Assembly (NCBI RefSeq): GCF_003610235.1
Contig: NZ_RAPR01000001.1
Coordinates: 7,316,001 to 7,380,000, forward strand
Length of the DNA stretch: 64,000 bases
Direction: 5' to 3'
DNA from: Catellatospora citrea
GTDB taxonomy: Bacteria > Actinomycetota > Actinomycetes > Mycobacteriales > Micromonosporaceae
The translations under genes were made by a program, and so were the position numbers. Each line of letters begins with the position of its first letter. The first letter of the stretch is position 1. The notes beneath the pieces were generated by a model, which saw nothing but the letters and a program-made list of their open reading frames with translations, was not told where the DNA came from and made no database searches. Positions 50,906-58,949 of the stretch are shown piece by piece.

Positions 50906-53659
50906 GTGAGCGCTCGACGTCGTGCTCGCGCCCGGTGGGGAGCAATGCTGCTCGCCCTGACCGGTCTCGTCGCGAGCCTGGTGCCCGTGCTGACGCTGCC
51001 CGCGTCGGCCGCCAACACCGTCACCGTGTTCTACCGGCCGAACACGGCCTGGACGACCGTCAACATCCACTACGCGCCGACCGGCGGGTCGTGGACGACC
51101 GTGCCGGGCGTGGCGATGGACGCCGCGTGCACCGGGTGGCGCAAGAAGACCATCGACCTGGGTACGGCGACCGGGTTGCAGGTGGTGTTCAACAACGGCT
51201 CCGGCACCTGGGACAACAACAACGGGGCCAACTACAGCCTGGGCACGGGCAACGTGACCGTGTCCGGTGGGGTCAAGGGCGCCGGCGACCCGTGCGCCAC
51301 CGCCTCGCCGTCACCCACCCCGTCGTCGTCGGGCAACGACGTGACCGTGTTCTACCAGCCGAATGCGGCCTGGACCACGGTGAACATCCACTACGCGCCC
51401 AACGGCGGCTCGTGGACGGCGGTGCCCGGGGTGGCGATGGACGCCGCGTGCACCGGGTGGCGCAGGAAGACCATCAGCCTGGGTACGGCGACCGGGTTGC
51501 AGGTGGTGTTCAACAACGGCTCCGGCACCTGGGACAACAACAACGGGGCCAACTACAGCCTGGGCACGGGCAACGTGACCGTGTCCGGTGGGGTCAAGGG
51601 CGCCGGCGACCCGTGCGCGACCACCTCGCCGTCTCCGTCGCCGTCCAGCTCGCCGCCGGCCTCGCCGACCCCGACGCCGTCCACGTCACCGAGCACCCCG
51701 CCGCCCACCACGACCGGGACCATGCTCGGCGGCGACCCGCGCAAGGACGCCATCTACTTCGTGATGACCGCCCGCTTCTACGACGGCGACACCGCCAACA
51801 ACCGCGGCGGCAGCCAGCACACCAAGTCCGGCAACGCCGCCAACAACGACCCGATGTTCCGCGGCGACTTCTCCGGGCTCATCCAGAAGCTCGACTACAT
51901 CAAGGGCCTGGGCTTCTCCGCCATCTGGATCACGCCGGTGGTGCTCAACCGGTCCGACTACGACTACCACGGCTACCACGGCTACGACTTCTTCCGCATC
52001 GACGCGCGACTGGAGTCGCCCGGCGCGAGCTACCAGAACCTCATCGACACCGCGCACGCCAAGGGCCTGAAGATCTACCAGGACGTGGTCTACAACCACA
52101 GCTCCCGCTGGGGCGCCAAGGGCCTGTTCACACCGACCGTGTACGGCGTGCGCGACAGCCAGTGGAGCTGGTACTACGACGTGCCGAACCCGTCGTTCAC
52201 CTACGACGGCCTGGCGGTGGAGCCGGGCTCGGGCAAGAGCTACTACACCGGCGACCTGTGGTCGACGCCCGAGCCCGCGGGCAACACCTGCCGCAACTGG
52301 GGCGTCTTCAGCGGCTTCTACAGCGCCGAGGGCTACAAGGTCTACAACTGCCAGTGGCCGAGCCCGACCTCCGGCATGTTCCCGAGCAACCTTTACCACC
52401 AGTGCTGGATCGGCAACTGGGAGGGCGAGGACGCACGCAGCTGCTGGCTGCACGAGGACCTGGCCGACTTCAACACCGAGAACCCGGCGGTGCAGCAGTA
52501 CCTGATCGACGCGTACAACCGGTTCATCGACATGGGCGTGGACGGCTTCCGCATCGACACCGCGGTGCACATCCCGCGCGTCACCTGGAACCGCCGCTTC
52601 CTGCCCGCCCTGGAACAGAAGCTGATCAGCAAGTACGGCGCGGCCAAGGCCAAGGACTTCTACGTCTTCGGCGAGGTCGCCGCGTTCGTCAACGACAAGT
52701 GGAACCGCGGCTCGGTCAACCACTCCGCCCAGTTCTTCACCTGGAAGGAGCGGGCCACCTACAGCGCCGACGACGTCACGGCGGCGATCGAGCAGTTCAA
52801 CTACGAGAACAACCTCGGCACCGGCAACCAGCCCACCAGCACCAACGCGTTCCTGCAGGGCAACGTCTACCACGCGCCCGACCACACCCGGTTCTCCGGC
52901 ATGAACATCATCGACATGCGCATGCACATGAACTTCGGGGACGCGCCCAACGCCTTCAACAACGGCAAGGACAGCGACGACAGCGTCAACGACGCCACCT
53001 ACAACGTGGTCTACGTCGACTCGCACGACTACGGCCCGAACAAGTCCAGCACCCGCTACGCCGGGGGCGCCGACGCCTGGGCCGAGAACATGTCGCTGAT
53101 GTGGACGTTCCGCGGCGTGCCGACGCTGTACTACGGCTCGGAGATCGAGTTCCAGGCCGGCAAGCAGATCGACTGCGGGCCCAGCTGCCCGCTGGCCAAC
53201 ACCGGCCGGGCCTACTACGGCGCCAACGTCGAAGGCAGCGTCACCGCCCCCGACTTCGGCGTGGTCTCCTCGGCCTCCGGCGCGGTCGCGACGACCCTGA
53301 ACAAGCCGCTGGTCAAGCACCTGCAGCGGCTCAACCAGATCCGCCGGGCCGTGCCCGCCCTGCAGATGGGCCAGTACTCGACCGAGGGCGTGTCCGGCCA
53401 GATGGCCTACAAGCGCCGCTACACCAGCGGCACGGTGGACAGCTTCGCGCTGGTCGCCGTCTCCGGCAGCGCCACCTTCACCGGCATCCCCAACGGCGTC
53501 TACACCGACGCCGTCACCGGCGCCTCGATCACCGTCACCAACGGCACCCTGACCGCCACCGCCTCCGGCAAGGGCAACCTGCGCGTGTACGTGCTCGCCC
53601 TGCCCAACAACCCCGCCCCCGGCAAGATCGGCGCTGACACCGCCTACCTCCACCCGTAA
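50906..53659 (+). CDS. Secreted alpha-amylase (GH13) with two CBM25-type starch-binding domains
   Basis: The 917-aa preprotein has a signal peptide (1 to about 35), two nearly identical starch-binding domains of the CBM25 kind (about 38-132 and 145-239), Pro/Ser/Thr-rich linkers, and a GH13 catalytic barrel from about 275. The active-site acids are Asp551 (GFRIDTA), Glu590 (FGEVA) and Asp708 (VDSHDYG), with the conserved DVVYNHSS earlier. A C-terminal beta domain ends the protein. It cuts alpha-1,4 bonds in extracellular starch. The GTG at 50906 has GAGGAG at good spacing. Tandem CTTTCA repeats upstream may carry maltose control. Confidence 0.92.
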   Translation: MSARRRARARWGAMLLALTGLVASLVPVLTLPASAANTVTVFYRPNTAWTTVNIHYAPTGGSWTTVPGVAMDAACTGWRKKTIDLGTATGLQVVFNNGSGTWDNNNGANYSLGTGNVTVSGGVKGAGDPCATASPSPTPSSSGNDVTVFYQPNAAWTTVNIHYAPNGGSWTAVPGVAMDAACTGWRRKTISLGTATGLQVVFNNGSGTWDNNNGANYSLGTGNVTVSGGVKGAGDPCATTSPSPSPSSSPPASPTPTPSTSPSTPPPTTTGTMLGGDPRKDAIYFVMTARFYDGDTANNRGGSQHTKSGNAANNDPMFRGDFSGLIQKLDYIKGLGFSAIWITPVVLNRSDYDYHGYHGYDFFRIDARLESPGASYQNLIDTAHAKGLKIYQDVVYNHSSRWGAKGLFTPTVYGVRDSQWSWYYDVPNPSFTYDGLAVEPGSGKSYYTGDLWSTPEPAGNTCRNWGVFSGFYSAEGYKVYNCQWPSPTSGMFPSNLYHQCWIGNWEGEDARSCWLHEDLADFNTENPAVQQYLIDAYNRFIDMGVDGFRIDTAVHIPRVTWNRRFLPALEQKLISKYGAAKAKDFYVFGEVAAFVNDKWNRGSVNHSAQFFTWKERATYSADDVTAAIEQFNYENNLGTGNQPTSTNAFLQGNVYHAPDHTRFSGMNIIDMRMHMNFGDAPNAFNNGKDSDDSVNDATYNVVYVDSHDYGPNKSSTRYAGGADAWAENMSLMWTFRGVPTLYYGSEIEFQAGKQIDCGPSCPLANTGRAYYGANVEGSVTAPDFGVVSSASGAVATTLNKPLVKHLQRLNQIRRAVPALQMGQYSTEGVSGQMAYKRRYTSGTVDSFALVAVSGSATFTGIPNGVYTDAVTGASITVTNGTLTATASGKGNLRVYVLALPNNPAPGKIGADTAYLHP
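51020..51621 (+). repeat. Tandem intragenic duplication, 321-bp period
   Basis: Unit 1 (51020-51300) and unit 2 (51341-51621) encode the two starch-binding domains. From about 51180 and 51501 onward they are almost identical at the DNA level, including silent positions, while the first third differs more. This points to recent duplication or gene conversion. Confidence 0.9.
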
Positions 53660-53666
53660 CAAGCCG

Positions 53667-53719
53667 AACGAAGGGCACCTTCTGGTCGCTCCGCGATGTG
53701 GAAGGTGCCCTTCCCAACG
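53667..53719. repeat. Dispersed GAAGGGCACCTTC element, copy 6
   Basis: GAAGGGCACCTTC and GAAGGTGCCCTTC face each other around TGGTCGCTCCGCGATGTG, so this copy can fold into one long hairpin. It follows the amylase stop directly and may terminate it. Confidence 0.8.
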
Positions 53720-53889
53720 CCGTGCGCACGGCTGCCGGACGGGCGGGCCGCCGCGCGCCGCGCAAACTGTACGGTCGGATTGCCGACCGCCAGAGCACCG
53801 GCCTGAACAGGGAGAACAGCGTCGAACGCGGACCGTACGCGGACGACTGCCGCCCAGGCACTAGCTCATAGTGGCGCGGGCGTCGCACA

Positions 53890-54567
53890 ATGCTGATCAT
53901 GCGTTGGTTCGGTCCGCGGTGCCCCGTCAGTCCCGAGGAGGACGCCTGGGTGGCGTCGTCCTTGACGTGGCTCGTGGGCGAGTTCGGCCGCGGGCCGCTG
54001 GAACTGCCGCCGGTGCGCCCGGTGGACCTGGTGCCCACCGGATACGCCGGTGGCGTGCAGGAGGCGCGCACCCTGCTCGATGCGATCTGCCTGCGGATGG
54101 GCGTCGACCCCGTGCGGGTCGAGCTGGAACTGCACTCGCGGGAGGTGCCGGACGGCCACCTGCGGCTGCGTGAGGGCCACCCGGTCATCGCGGTGGCGTT
54201 CGGCCACGCCGCCGACCCGGTGCCGCTGGTGGCGACGATCGCGCACGAGCTCGGACACGTGCTGCTCGTCGGCGACGGGCGGATCAAGCCGGACCAGCCC
54301 GACGCCGAGCAGCTCGCCGACCTGGTCACCGTCTACTTCGGGCTCGGCGTGTTCGGCTCCCGGGTGGCGGTGCGGTGCTCGCGCCGCCGGTCGGGCATGA
54401 CCCTGCCGCTGTACGCGTACGCGCTGGCGAACTATGCGTGGCACCGCGGCGAGCGGACCCCGGACTGGCTCGCCGACCTGCGCTTCGGCTCGCGCCTGCA
54501 GGTGCGGCGCGGGCTGCGGCACCTGGCCTACCGGGCGGCCGACCCGGCCTCGGCCCACTCGCTGTAG
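53890..54567 (+). CDS. ImmA/IrrE-like zinc metallopeptidase domain protein
   Basis: The 225-aa protein has a zincin motif IAHELGHVLL with His119, Glu120 and His123, and Glu140 in the following PDAEQLADLV as a possible third ligand. This short spacing fits the ImmA/IrrE or related family. There is no signal peptide and no XRE-type partner nearby, so the usual pairing with a repressor is not seen. Substrate unknown. The 3' end overlaps the convergent NUDIX gene by 40 bases. Confidence 0.7.
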   Translation: MLIMRWFGPRCPVSPEEDAWVASSLTWLVGEFGRGPLELPPVRPVDLVPTGYAGGVQEARTLLDAICLRMGVDPVRVELELHSREVPDGHLRLREGHPVIAVAFGHAADPVPLVATIAHELGHVLLVGDGRIKPDQPDAEQLADLVTVYFGLGVFGSRVAVRCSRRRSGMTLPLYAYALANYAWHRGERTPDWLADLRFGSRLQVRRGLRHLAYRAADPASAHSL

Positions 54568-54977
54568 GACGTGCCCTCCCGCAGCCGCGCCAGCGCCGCG
54601 CCCGCGTAGCCGACCAGCGGCGTGGGCAGCTTGCGCAGCGAGAACCAGTGCAGGTCGGCGCACTTGTCGGGCTCGGCGTTGACCGGGCTGCCGGACCACT
54701 GACGGACCTGGAAGAACAGGTTCAGCCGCGGCGGCGACTCGTGGTAGTGCAGCAGGTGCACCAGCTCGGCGTGCGCCGGGTCGACGGTGAGGCCCAGCTC
54801 CTCGGCCGATTCGCGCACCAGCGCCTCCAGCGGGGACTCGTCCGCCTCCAGGTGCCCGGCCGGCAGGTGCCAGCACCCGTCGGACCAGCCCGTGTTGACC
54901 CGCAGACCCAGCAGCACGTCGTCGTCGCGCCGGAGGATCAGGTGTACCGCGACGATCGCCTGCGCCCTGTGCTTCAC
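54528..54977 (-). CDS. NUDIX hydrolase
   Basis: The 149-aa protein has a complete Nudix box, GHLEADESPLEALVRESAEELGL at 41-63 in the form Gx5Ex7REUxEExGU, so it should hydrolyse a nucleoside diphosphate linked to another group. The substrate is unknown. The GTG at 54977 is preferred since the domain begins immediately (HRAQAIVAVHLILRRDDDVL L); an upstream in-frame ATG adds 26 residues without support. A GAGAAT box lies six bases before that GTG. Confidence 0.88.
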   Translation of the reverse strand: MKHRAQAIVAVHLILRRDDDVLLGLRVNTGWSDGCWHLPAGHLEADESPLEALVRESAEELGLTVDPAHAELVHLLHYHESPPRLNLFFQVRQWSGSPVNAEPDKCADLHWFSLRKLPTPLVGYAGAALARLREGTSYSEWAEAGSAAR

Positions 54978-55070
54978 CTGCGCATTCTCGAACGCCTGTA
55001 CGATCGCCGTCAAGCGGCGCGCCGGACCCGCGACGCCGTTTCGGGCCGCCCGCACGGTCGGGTGGATCTT

Positions 55071-55099
55071 TTGTCCGGTACGGACGGCCCGTCTAGGAT
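55071..55099 (+). promoter_or_regulatory. Promoter TTGTCC-17-TAGGAT, leaderless
   Basis: TTGTCC at 55071-55076 and TAGGAT at 55094-55099 are separated by 17 bases, and TAGGAT ends six bases before the ATG at 55106. This is the clearest complete promoter in the window. Confidence 0.65.
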
Positions 55100-55105
55100 G
55101 CCGCC

Positions 55106-55606
55106 ATGACCACCCCCGCCACCACCTCGGCCGACCAGAGCATCAAGCCGCTGCGGCTGCTGTTCACGCTCGCGCTGCTCGGCTACGTCGCGCTCCACCT
55201 CGGCTTCCAGTTCCTGCGCTGGATCCTGCCGGCGGAGAACACGACGCTGATCTCCCGCTCGCAGTCGGCCGGCTTCCTCGACCTGTTCCTGCTGGCGTTC
55301 CCGCTGGTGGCCGTCCTTATCGCCACGCACATCACCCCGCAGCTGGCCGGTTCGAAGATCTTCGCGCTGGTCGCGCTGATCGAGTACGCCGTGGCGATCG
55401 TCTTCGGCGGCGTCACCTTCCTGATCGGACTGGGCGGCCTCGGCTGGGTCGACACCTTCCCGGAGACGATCGACGCGCTCGGGCACGTGGTGCTCACCAT
55501 CGCCCGCCTCGGCCTGGTGGCCCTGGCCGGATACGCCGTGCTGCGGGTGTTCCTGGCCCTGGGCGGCCGCGTCACGCTGCCGGCCGCCCTGCACCCGCCG
55601 GCCTGA
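55106..55606 (+). CDS. Small multi-pass membrane protein of unknown function
   Basis: The 166-aa protein has four hydrophobic helices at about 17-40, 58-76, 84-108 and 122-148. No family signature is recognised. It is transcribed from a clear leaderless promoter and ends 15 bp before the asparaginase-like gene, so the two may form one transcript. Confidence 0.75.
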   Translation: MTTPATTSADQSIKPLRLLFTLALLGYVALHLGFQFLRWILPAENTTLISRSQSAGFLDLFLLAFPLVAVLIATHITPQLAGSKIFALVALIEYAVAIVFGGVTFLIGLGGLGWVDTFPETIDALGHVVLTIARLGLVALAGYAVLRVFLALGGRVTLPAALHPPA

Positions 55607-55621
55607 GGACGGGGAACGCCG

Positions 55622-56584
55622 ATGGGTAGCCGGGTCCTGCTGCTGGCCACCAAGGACACCATCGCGTACCGGCGGCGCGCCGGGCGCGAGTCCGTCGCGT
55701 CGGGCGCGGAACTGCTCGCCGCGGCGGCCCCGGTCGGCGCGGAGGTCACCGTCGTGGACGTGACCTCCGAGCCGGGCTGGGACATCTCGCCGGCGACCAT
55801 GCTGGCCCTGGGCCGCCGGGTGCGGCAGGCGGCGGCCGACTACGACGGCGTCGTGCTCACCCACGGGGTCGACACGGTCGAGGAGACCGCGTACCTGGTG
55901 GACCTGATGGCGGGCCCGGCCGCGGAGCGGGCCGCGATCGTGCTCACCGGCGCGGCGCGGGCGCTGGACGATCAGGACAGCGACGGCCCGGCCAACCTCG
56001 CCGCGGCGCTGGCCGCCGCGGCCGACCCGGCGGCGCGCGGCCTGGGCGCGGTCGTCTGCGCGGGTGGCGAGCTGCACGCCGCACGCTGGGTCACCCTGGC
56101 GGACGCGTCCGGCCCGGCCGGGTTCAGCTCGGCGCCGTACGGGCCGCTCGCCCGCGTCGTGCACGGCCGGGTGGAGCGGCTGGCCGCGCCGCCGCCGCGC
56201 CCGCCGTACGGCGGCGGGGAGCCGGAGTGGGACGTCGCGCTGTTCAAGACCCATCCCGGCATGGATCCCGAACTGCTCGGCGGCCTGGCCGACCGGGGCG
56301 TGCAGGGAGTCGTGCTGGAGGGCACCGGCCAGGGCAACGTCCCGGCGAGCCTGCTCGCCGCGATCAGCGACCTGATCGACGACGACATCCCCGTGGTGGT
56401 CGCGTCCCGCACCCACCACCCGGCCGCGGCGGGCGCGCTGCCGCGCGACGTGGGCATGGCCGAGCGGCTCGGCGCGATCCCGGCTCGCGGCCTGCGGGCG
56501 GAGAAGGCCCGCATCGCCCTGATGGCCGCGCTCGGCGACGCCCCCGGCGTGGACGCCGTCCGGCACTGGTTCGCCCAACTCTGA
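55622..56584 (+). CDS. L-asparaginase-fold protein with substituted active site
   Basis: The 320-aa protein has the asparaginase I/II fold: ATKDTIAYRR at 9-18 corresponds to TGGTIA and keeps the first nucleophile Thr13; LTHGVDTVEETAYL at 79-92 corresponds to HGTDT. The second catalytic Thr is Val83 here (Asp84 kept), and the lysine normally found in the VTK motif is Leu159. With two of the T-D-K triad residues missing, asparaginase activity is doubtful; it may bind amino acids or act on another substrate. Late parts (VVLEGTGQGNVPASLL) are well conserved. It follows the membrane protein by 15 bp with GGGGAA before the ATG. Confidence 0.8.
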   Translation: MGSRVLLLATKDTIAYRRRAGRESVASGAELLAAAAPVGAEVTVVDVTSEPGWDISPATMLALGRRVRQAAADYDGVVLTHGVDTVEETAYLVDLMAGPAAERAAIVLTGAARALDDQDSDGPANLAAALAAAADPAARGLGAVVCAGGELHAARWVTLADASGPAGFSSAPYGPLARVVHGRVERLAAPPPRPPYGGGEPEWDVALFKTHPGMDPELLGGLADRGVQGVVLEGTGQGNVPASLLAAISDLIDDDIPVVVASRTHHPAAAGALPRDVGMAERLGAIPARGLRAEKARIALMAALGDAPGVDAVRHWFAQL

Positions 56585-56586
56585 CG

Positions 56587-56638
56587 TGAAGGAAGGGCAC
56601 CTTCACATCGCTATGCGATGTAGAAGGTGCCCTTCCCC
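56587..56638. repeat. Dispersed GAAGGGCACCTTC element, copy 7
   Basis: GAAGGGCACCTTC and GAAGGTGCCCTTC face each other around ACATCGCTATGCGATGT, itself a palindrome, so the whole element forms a long hairpin. It begins three bases after the asparaginase-like stop. Confidence 0.85.
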
Positions 56639-56847
56639 TCGGTTGAGCTGGATCGTGGCTGCTCACACCGTCGCTCGGGCGGGTGAGCCTTTCACCCGCG
56701 AGGCGGCGGGTCCACCTGTCCGGACTACCGTGTCGCACATCCAGTCCGTCCAGGTGTAAGACAGTTGACTGTCAATGGCGCGGATTTGCCCTAGTGTGCG
56801 GCTTGAATACCATTGCCGCGCCGTGCGCGCGAGAGCCGGGGAGCGCC

Positions 56848-58020
56848 ATGGACGTCAGGACCGTCGGCGGGACAACGCGTCTGCAGCCGGACTTCACCAG
56901 AGTCAACGAGCTGGCGGTGCGGACAGAACGGCTGCCGCGGCGCGAACGCGACGGCGTGCTGCCGTTCCCCGGCGCGATGTGGCTGTGGGTCGGGCTGTCG
57001 ACGCTGCTCCGCCTGGTGGTGTGGGCGGCCGGGGCGGTGCTGGCGGTGGCCGTCGTCGCGGCGTCGGCCGTGCTGCCGGGCGTGCCGGGACCGGTGCTGT
57101 TCGCCGCGGCGGCCGCGCTGCTGGTCGCACTGCTGGTGCGGGTCGCTCGCGGGCTGCGCCGGCGCAGTGAGGCGAGCCGGCAGGCGGCGGTGGCCCGCGA
57201 GTACTGGTCCTGGCGGCGGCCGCCGGTCCGCTTCGAGCACGAGCCCGCCGCGCTGGACCTGCCGTCGTGGCTGGGCGATCCGATGCACCGGCGGCTGCTG
57301 CGCCTGGTGCGCCCGCGCCGCATCGCCCCGCACGCCGACCGAGTGCGCTGGGCCCACCGCTGGGCGCGCAGCCGTGAGCTGCGCGCGGTGGTGCCCCGGC
57401 TGACCGGGGCGACCGCGCTGGCCGCCGTCCTGACCGTCGGAGCGTGGCGGGCCGGCTGGCTGAGCGTGTACGCCCCGGCGGCGGTGCCCACGGACGTGGA
57501 GCTGGGCGGCCGGGTGCCCAACCCGAACGTGCTGCCCGCGCTGGACGTCGTGGTCGCCGCCGTCGCCGACTACACCTGGCAGCTGGTGGACATGGTGCCG
57601 CTGCTGGGGCTGGCCGAGGTCCTCGGTTGGGCGCGCCCGGCGGCGCTGGCCTCCGGCGGACTGCAGGACGGCCTGGCCGTGGTGTTCCGGCTCGCGGTGC
57701 TGCTGATCCTCGCCGCGACCGTGGCCGCCATGCTGGGCCGCCGGGTCGACGTCGACGCCAAGCCGCCGCTGCTGGCCGGGCAGGTCGAGCGGGCCCTGGT
57801 GGAGGAGCTGGTCAAGGCGCGGCGGCTGCTGGAAGGCGGTGCCGGGCGGGGCGATCAGCGGCTGTTCGACGCCGCCTGCCGCCGGTTGCGCGCCGACGCC
57901 GTCACCGTGCCCGCGCCGTACGAGCAGTGGACCGCCGAGTCGCTGTGCCACGCGCTGGCGCTGGAGCAGTCGTGGATGTCCGACTGGCGGGTGCCGGAGC
58001 AGCGCTCGGTGCTGTCCTGA
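56848..58020 (+). CDS. Multi-pass membrane protein of unknown function
   Basis: The 390-aa protein has hydrophobic segments at about 44-65, 70-95, 190-210, 236-262 and 275-300, with basic loops (ARGLRRRSEASRQAAVAREY) in the cytoplasm and a soluble C-terminal tail after about 310 (RVDVDAKPPLLAGQVERALV EELVKARRLLEGG). No family was recognised. GGGGAG before the ATG at 56848 supports this start. The M50 protease gene starts 48 bp downstream in the same direction, so a functional link is possible. Confidence 0.7.
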   Translation: MDVRTVGGTTRLQPDFTRVNELAVRTERLPRRERDGVLPFPGAMWLWVGLSTLLRLVVWAAGAVLAVAVVAASAVLPGVPGPVLFAAAAALLVALLVRVARGLRRRSEASRQAAVAREYWSWRRPPVRFEHEPAALDLPSWLGDPMHRRLLRLVRPRRIAPHADRVRWAHRWARSRELRAVVPRLTGATALAAVLTVGAWRAGWLSVYAPAAVPTDVELGGRVPNPNVLPALDVVVAAVADYTWQLVDMVPLLGLAEVLGWARPAALASGGLQDGLAVVFRLAVLLILAATVAAMLGRRVDVDAKPPLLAGQVERALVEELVKARRLLEGGAGRGDQRLFDAACRRLRADAVTVPAPYEQWTAESLCHALALEQSWMSDWRVPEQRSVLS

Positions 58021-58054
58021 CGGTGGCCGCCCCCCACCGGTTGACGATGGTTGC

Positions 58055-58060
58055 TATCTT
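58055..58060 (+). promoter_or_regulatory. Possible leaderless -10 box (TATCTT)
   Basis: TATCTT ends eight bases before the ATG at 58069. There is no Shine-Dalgarno sequence at that start. Confidence 0.4.
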
Positions 58061-58068
58061 CGCCGGTC

Positions 58069-58947
58069 ATGGCGGACGGGGAGCACGGGACGGGCACGGA
58101 CGGGACGAGAGCACCGGGAACTGACGCGCCCGGCGAGGTGGCGGCGGTGCAGGCGGCCGTGGTGTCGCCGGGCGGCAGGCTGAAGAAGACCGCGGGCAAG
58201 GTCGGCACCGGCCTGCTCGCGGCAGGCGGGCTGGCGAAGCTGGGCAGCAAGGTGCTGCTGCTCGGCAAGGGCCTGGGCGTGCTGCTGAAGTTCAAGACCG
58301 CGGGCAGCATGGTGCTGTCGGTGCTGTTCTACGCCCTGCACTGGGGCCTGCCGTTCGCGGTCGGCTTCGTGCTGCTGCTGTTCGTGCACGAGATGGGACA
58401 CGTCGTCGCGCTGCGCGCGCAGGGCGTGCGGGCGAGCGCGCCGATGTTCATCCCGGGTTTCGGCGCCTTCGTCACGGTGGAGGATGAGCAGCGCTCGGTC
58501 GTGGACGAGGCGCTGTCGTCGCTGGCCGGGCCGGTCGCCGGCGTCTGCGGTGTGCTGGCGGTGTACGGGCTGTCCGACCTGACCGGCTCGACGATGCTGC
58601 GCGCGCTGGCGTACACGGGATTCCTGCTCAACCTGTTCAACCTGCTGCCCATGCTGCCGCTCGACGGTGGGCGGGTGGCCGGCGCGCTGCATCCGCGCAT
58701 CTGGTTCGCCGGACTGATCGGCGCGGCGGTGCTGCTGTACTTCATGCCGTCGCCGGTGCTGGTGTTCGTGCTGGTGCTGGGCGGGATCGAGACCGTGGCG
58801 CGGTGGCGTGACCGGCGCGCCGGACGCCAGGACGCCTACTTCGACGTCCCGGCGCGGCGGCGCTGGCAGATCGGCTTGGCATACGTCGCCGTGGCGGCGG
58901 TGTGCCTGGTCGGCATGCACTACGCGTACGTGCCCGACCCGCGCTGA
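58069..58947 (+). CDS. Site-2-type M50 membrane metalloprotease
   Basis: The 292-aa protein has an N-terminal cytoplasmic stretch, then membrane helices with the zinc motif FVHEMGH (His107, Glu108, His111) and the second signature LPLDGGR with Asp199, together forming the intramembrane protease site. Such S2P proteases cut membrane-bound regulators or remnant signal peptides. No obvious substrate is adjacent. The stop lies two bases from the stop of the convergent PBP gene. Confidence 0.9.
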   Translation: MADGEHGTGTDGTRAPGTDAPGEVAAVQAAVVSPGGRLKKTAGKVGTGLLAAGGLAKLGSKVLLLGKGLGVLLKFKTAGSMVLSVLFYALHWGLPFAVGFVLLLFVHEMGHVVALRAQGVRASAPMFIPGFGAFVTVEDEQRSVVDEALSSLAGPVAGVCGVLAVYGLSDLTGSTMLRALAYTGFLLNLFNLLPMLPLDGGRVAGALHPRIWFAGLIGAAVLLYFMPSPVLVFVLVLGGIETVARWRDRRAGRQDAYFDVPARRRWQIGLAYVAVAAVCLVGMHYAYVPDPR

Positions 58948-58949
58948 GC

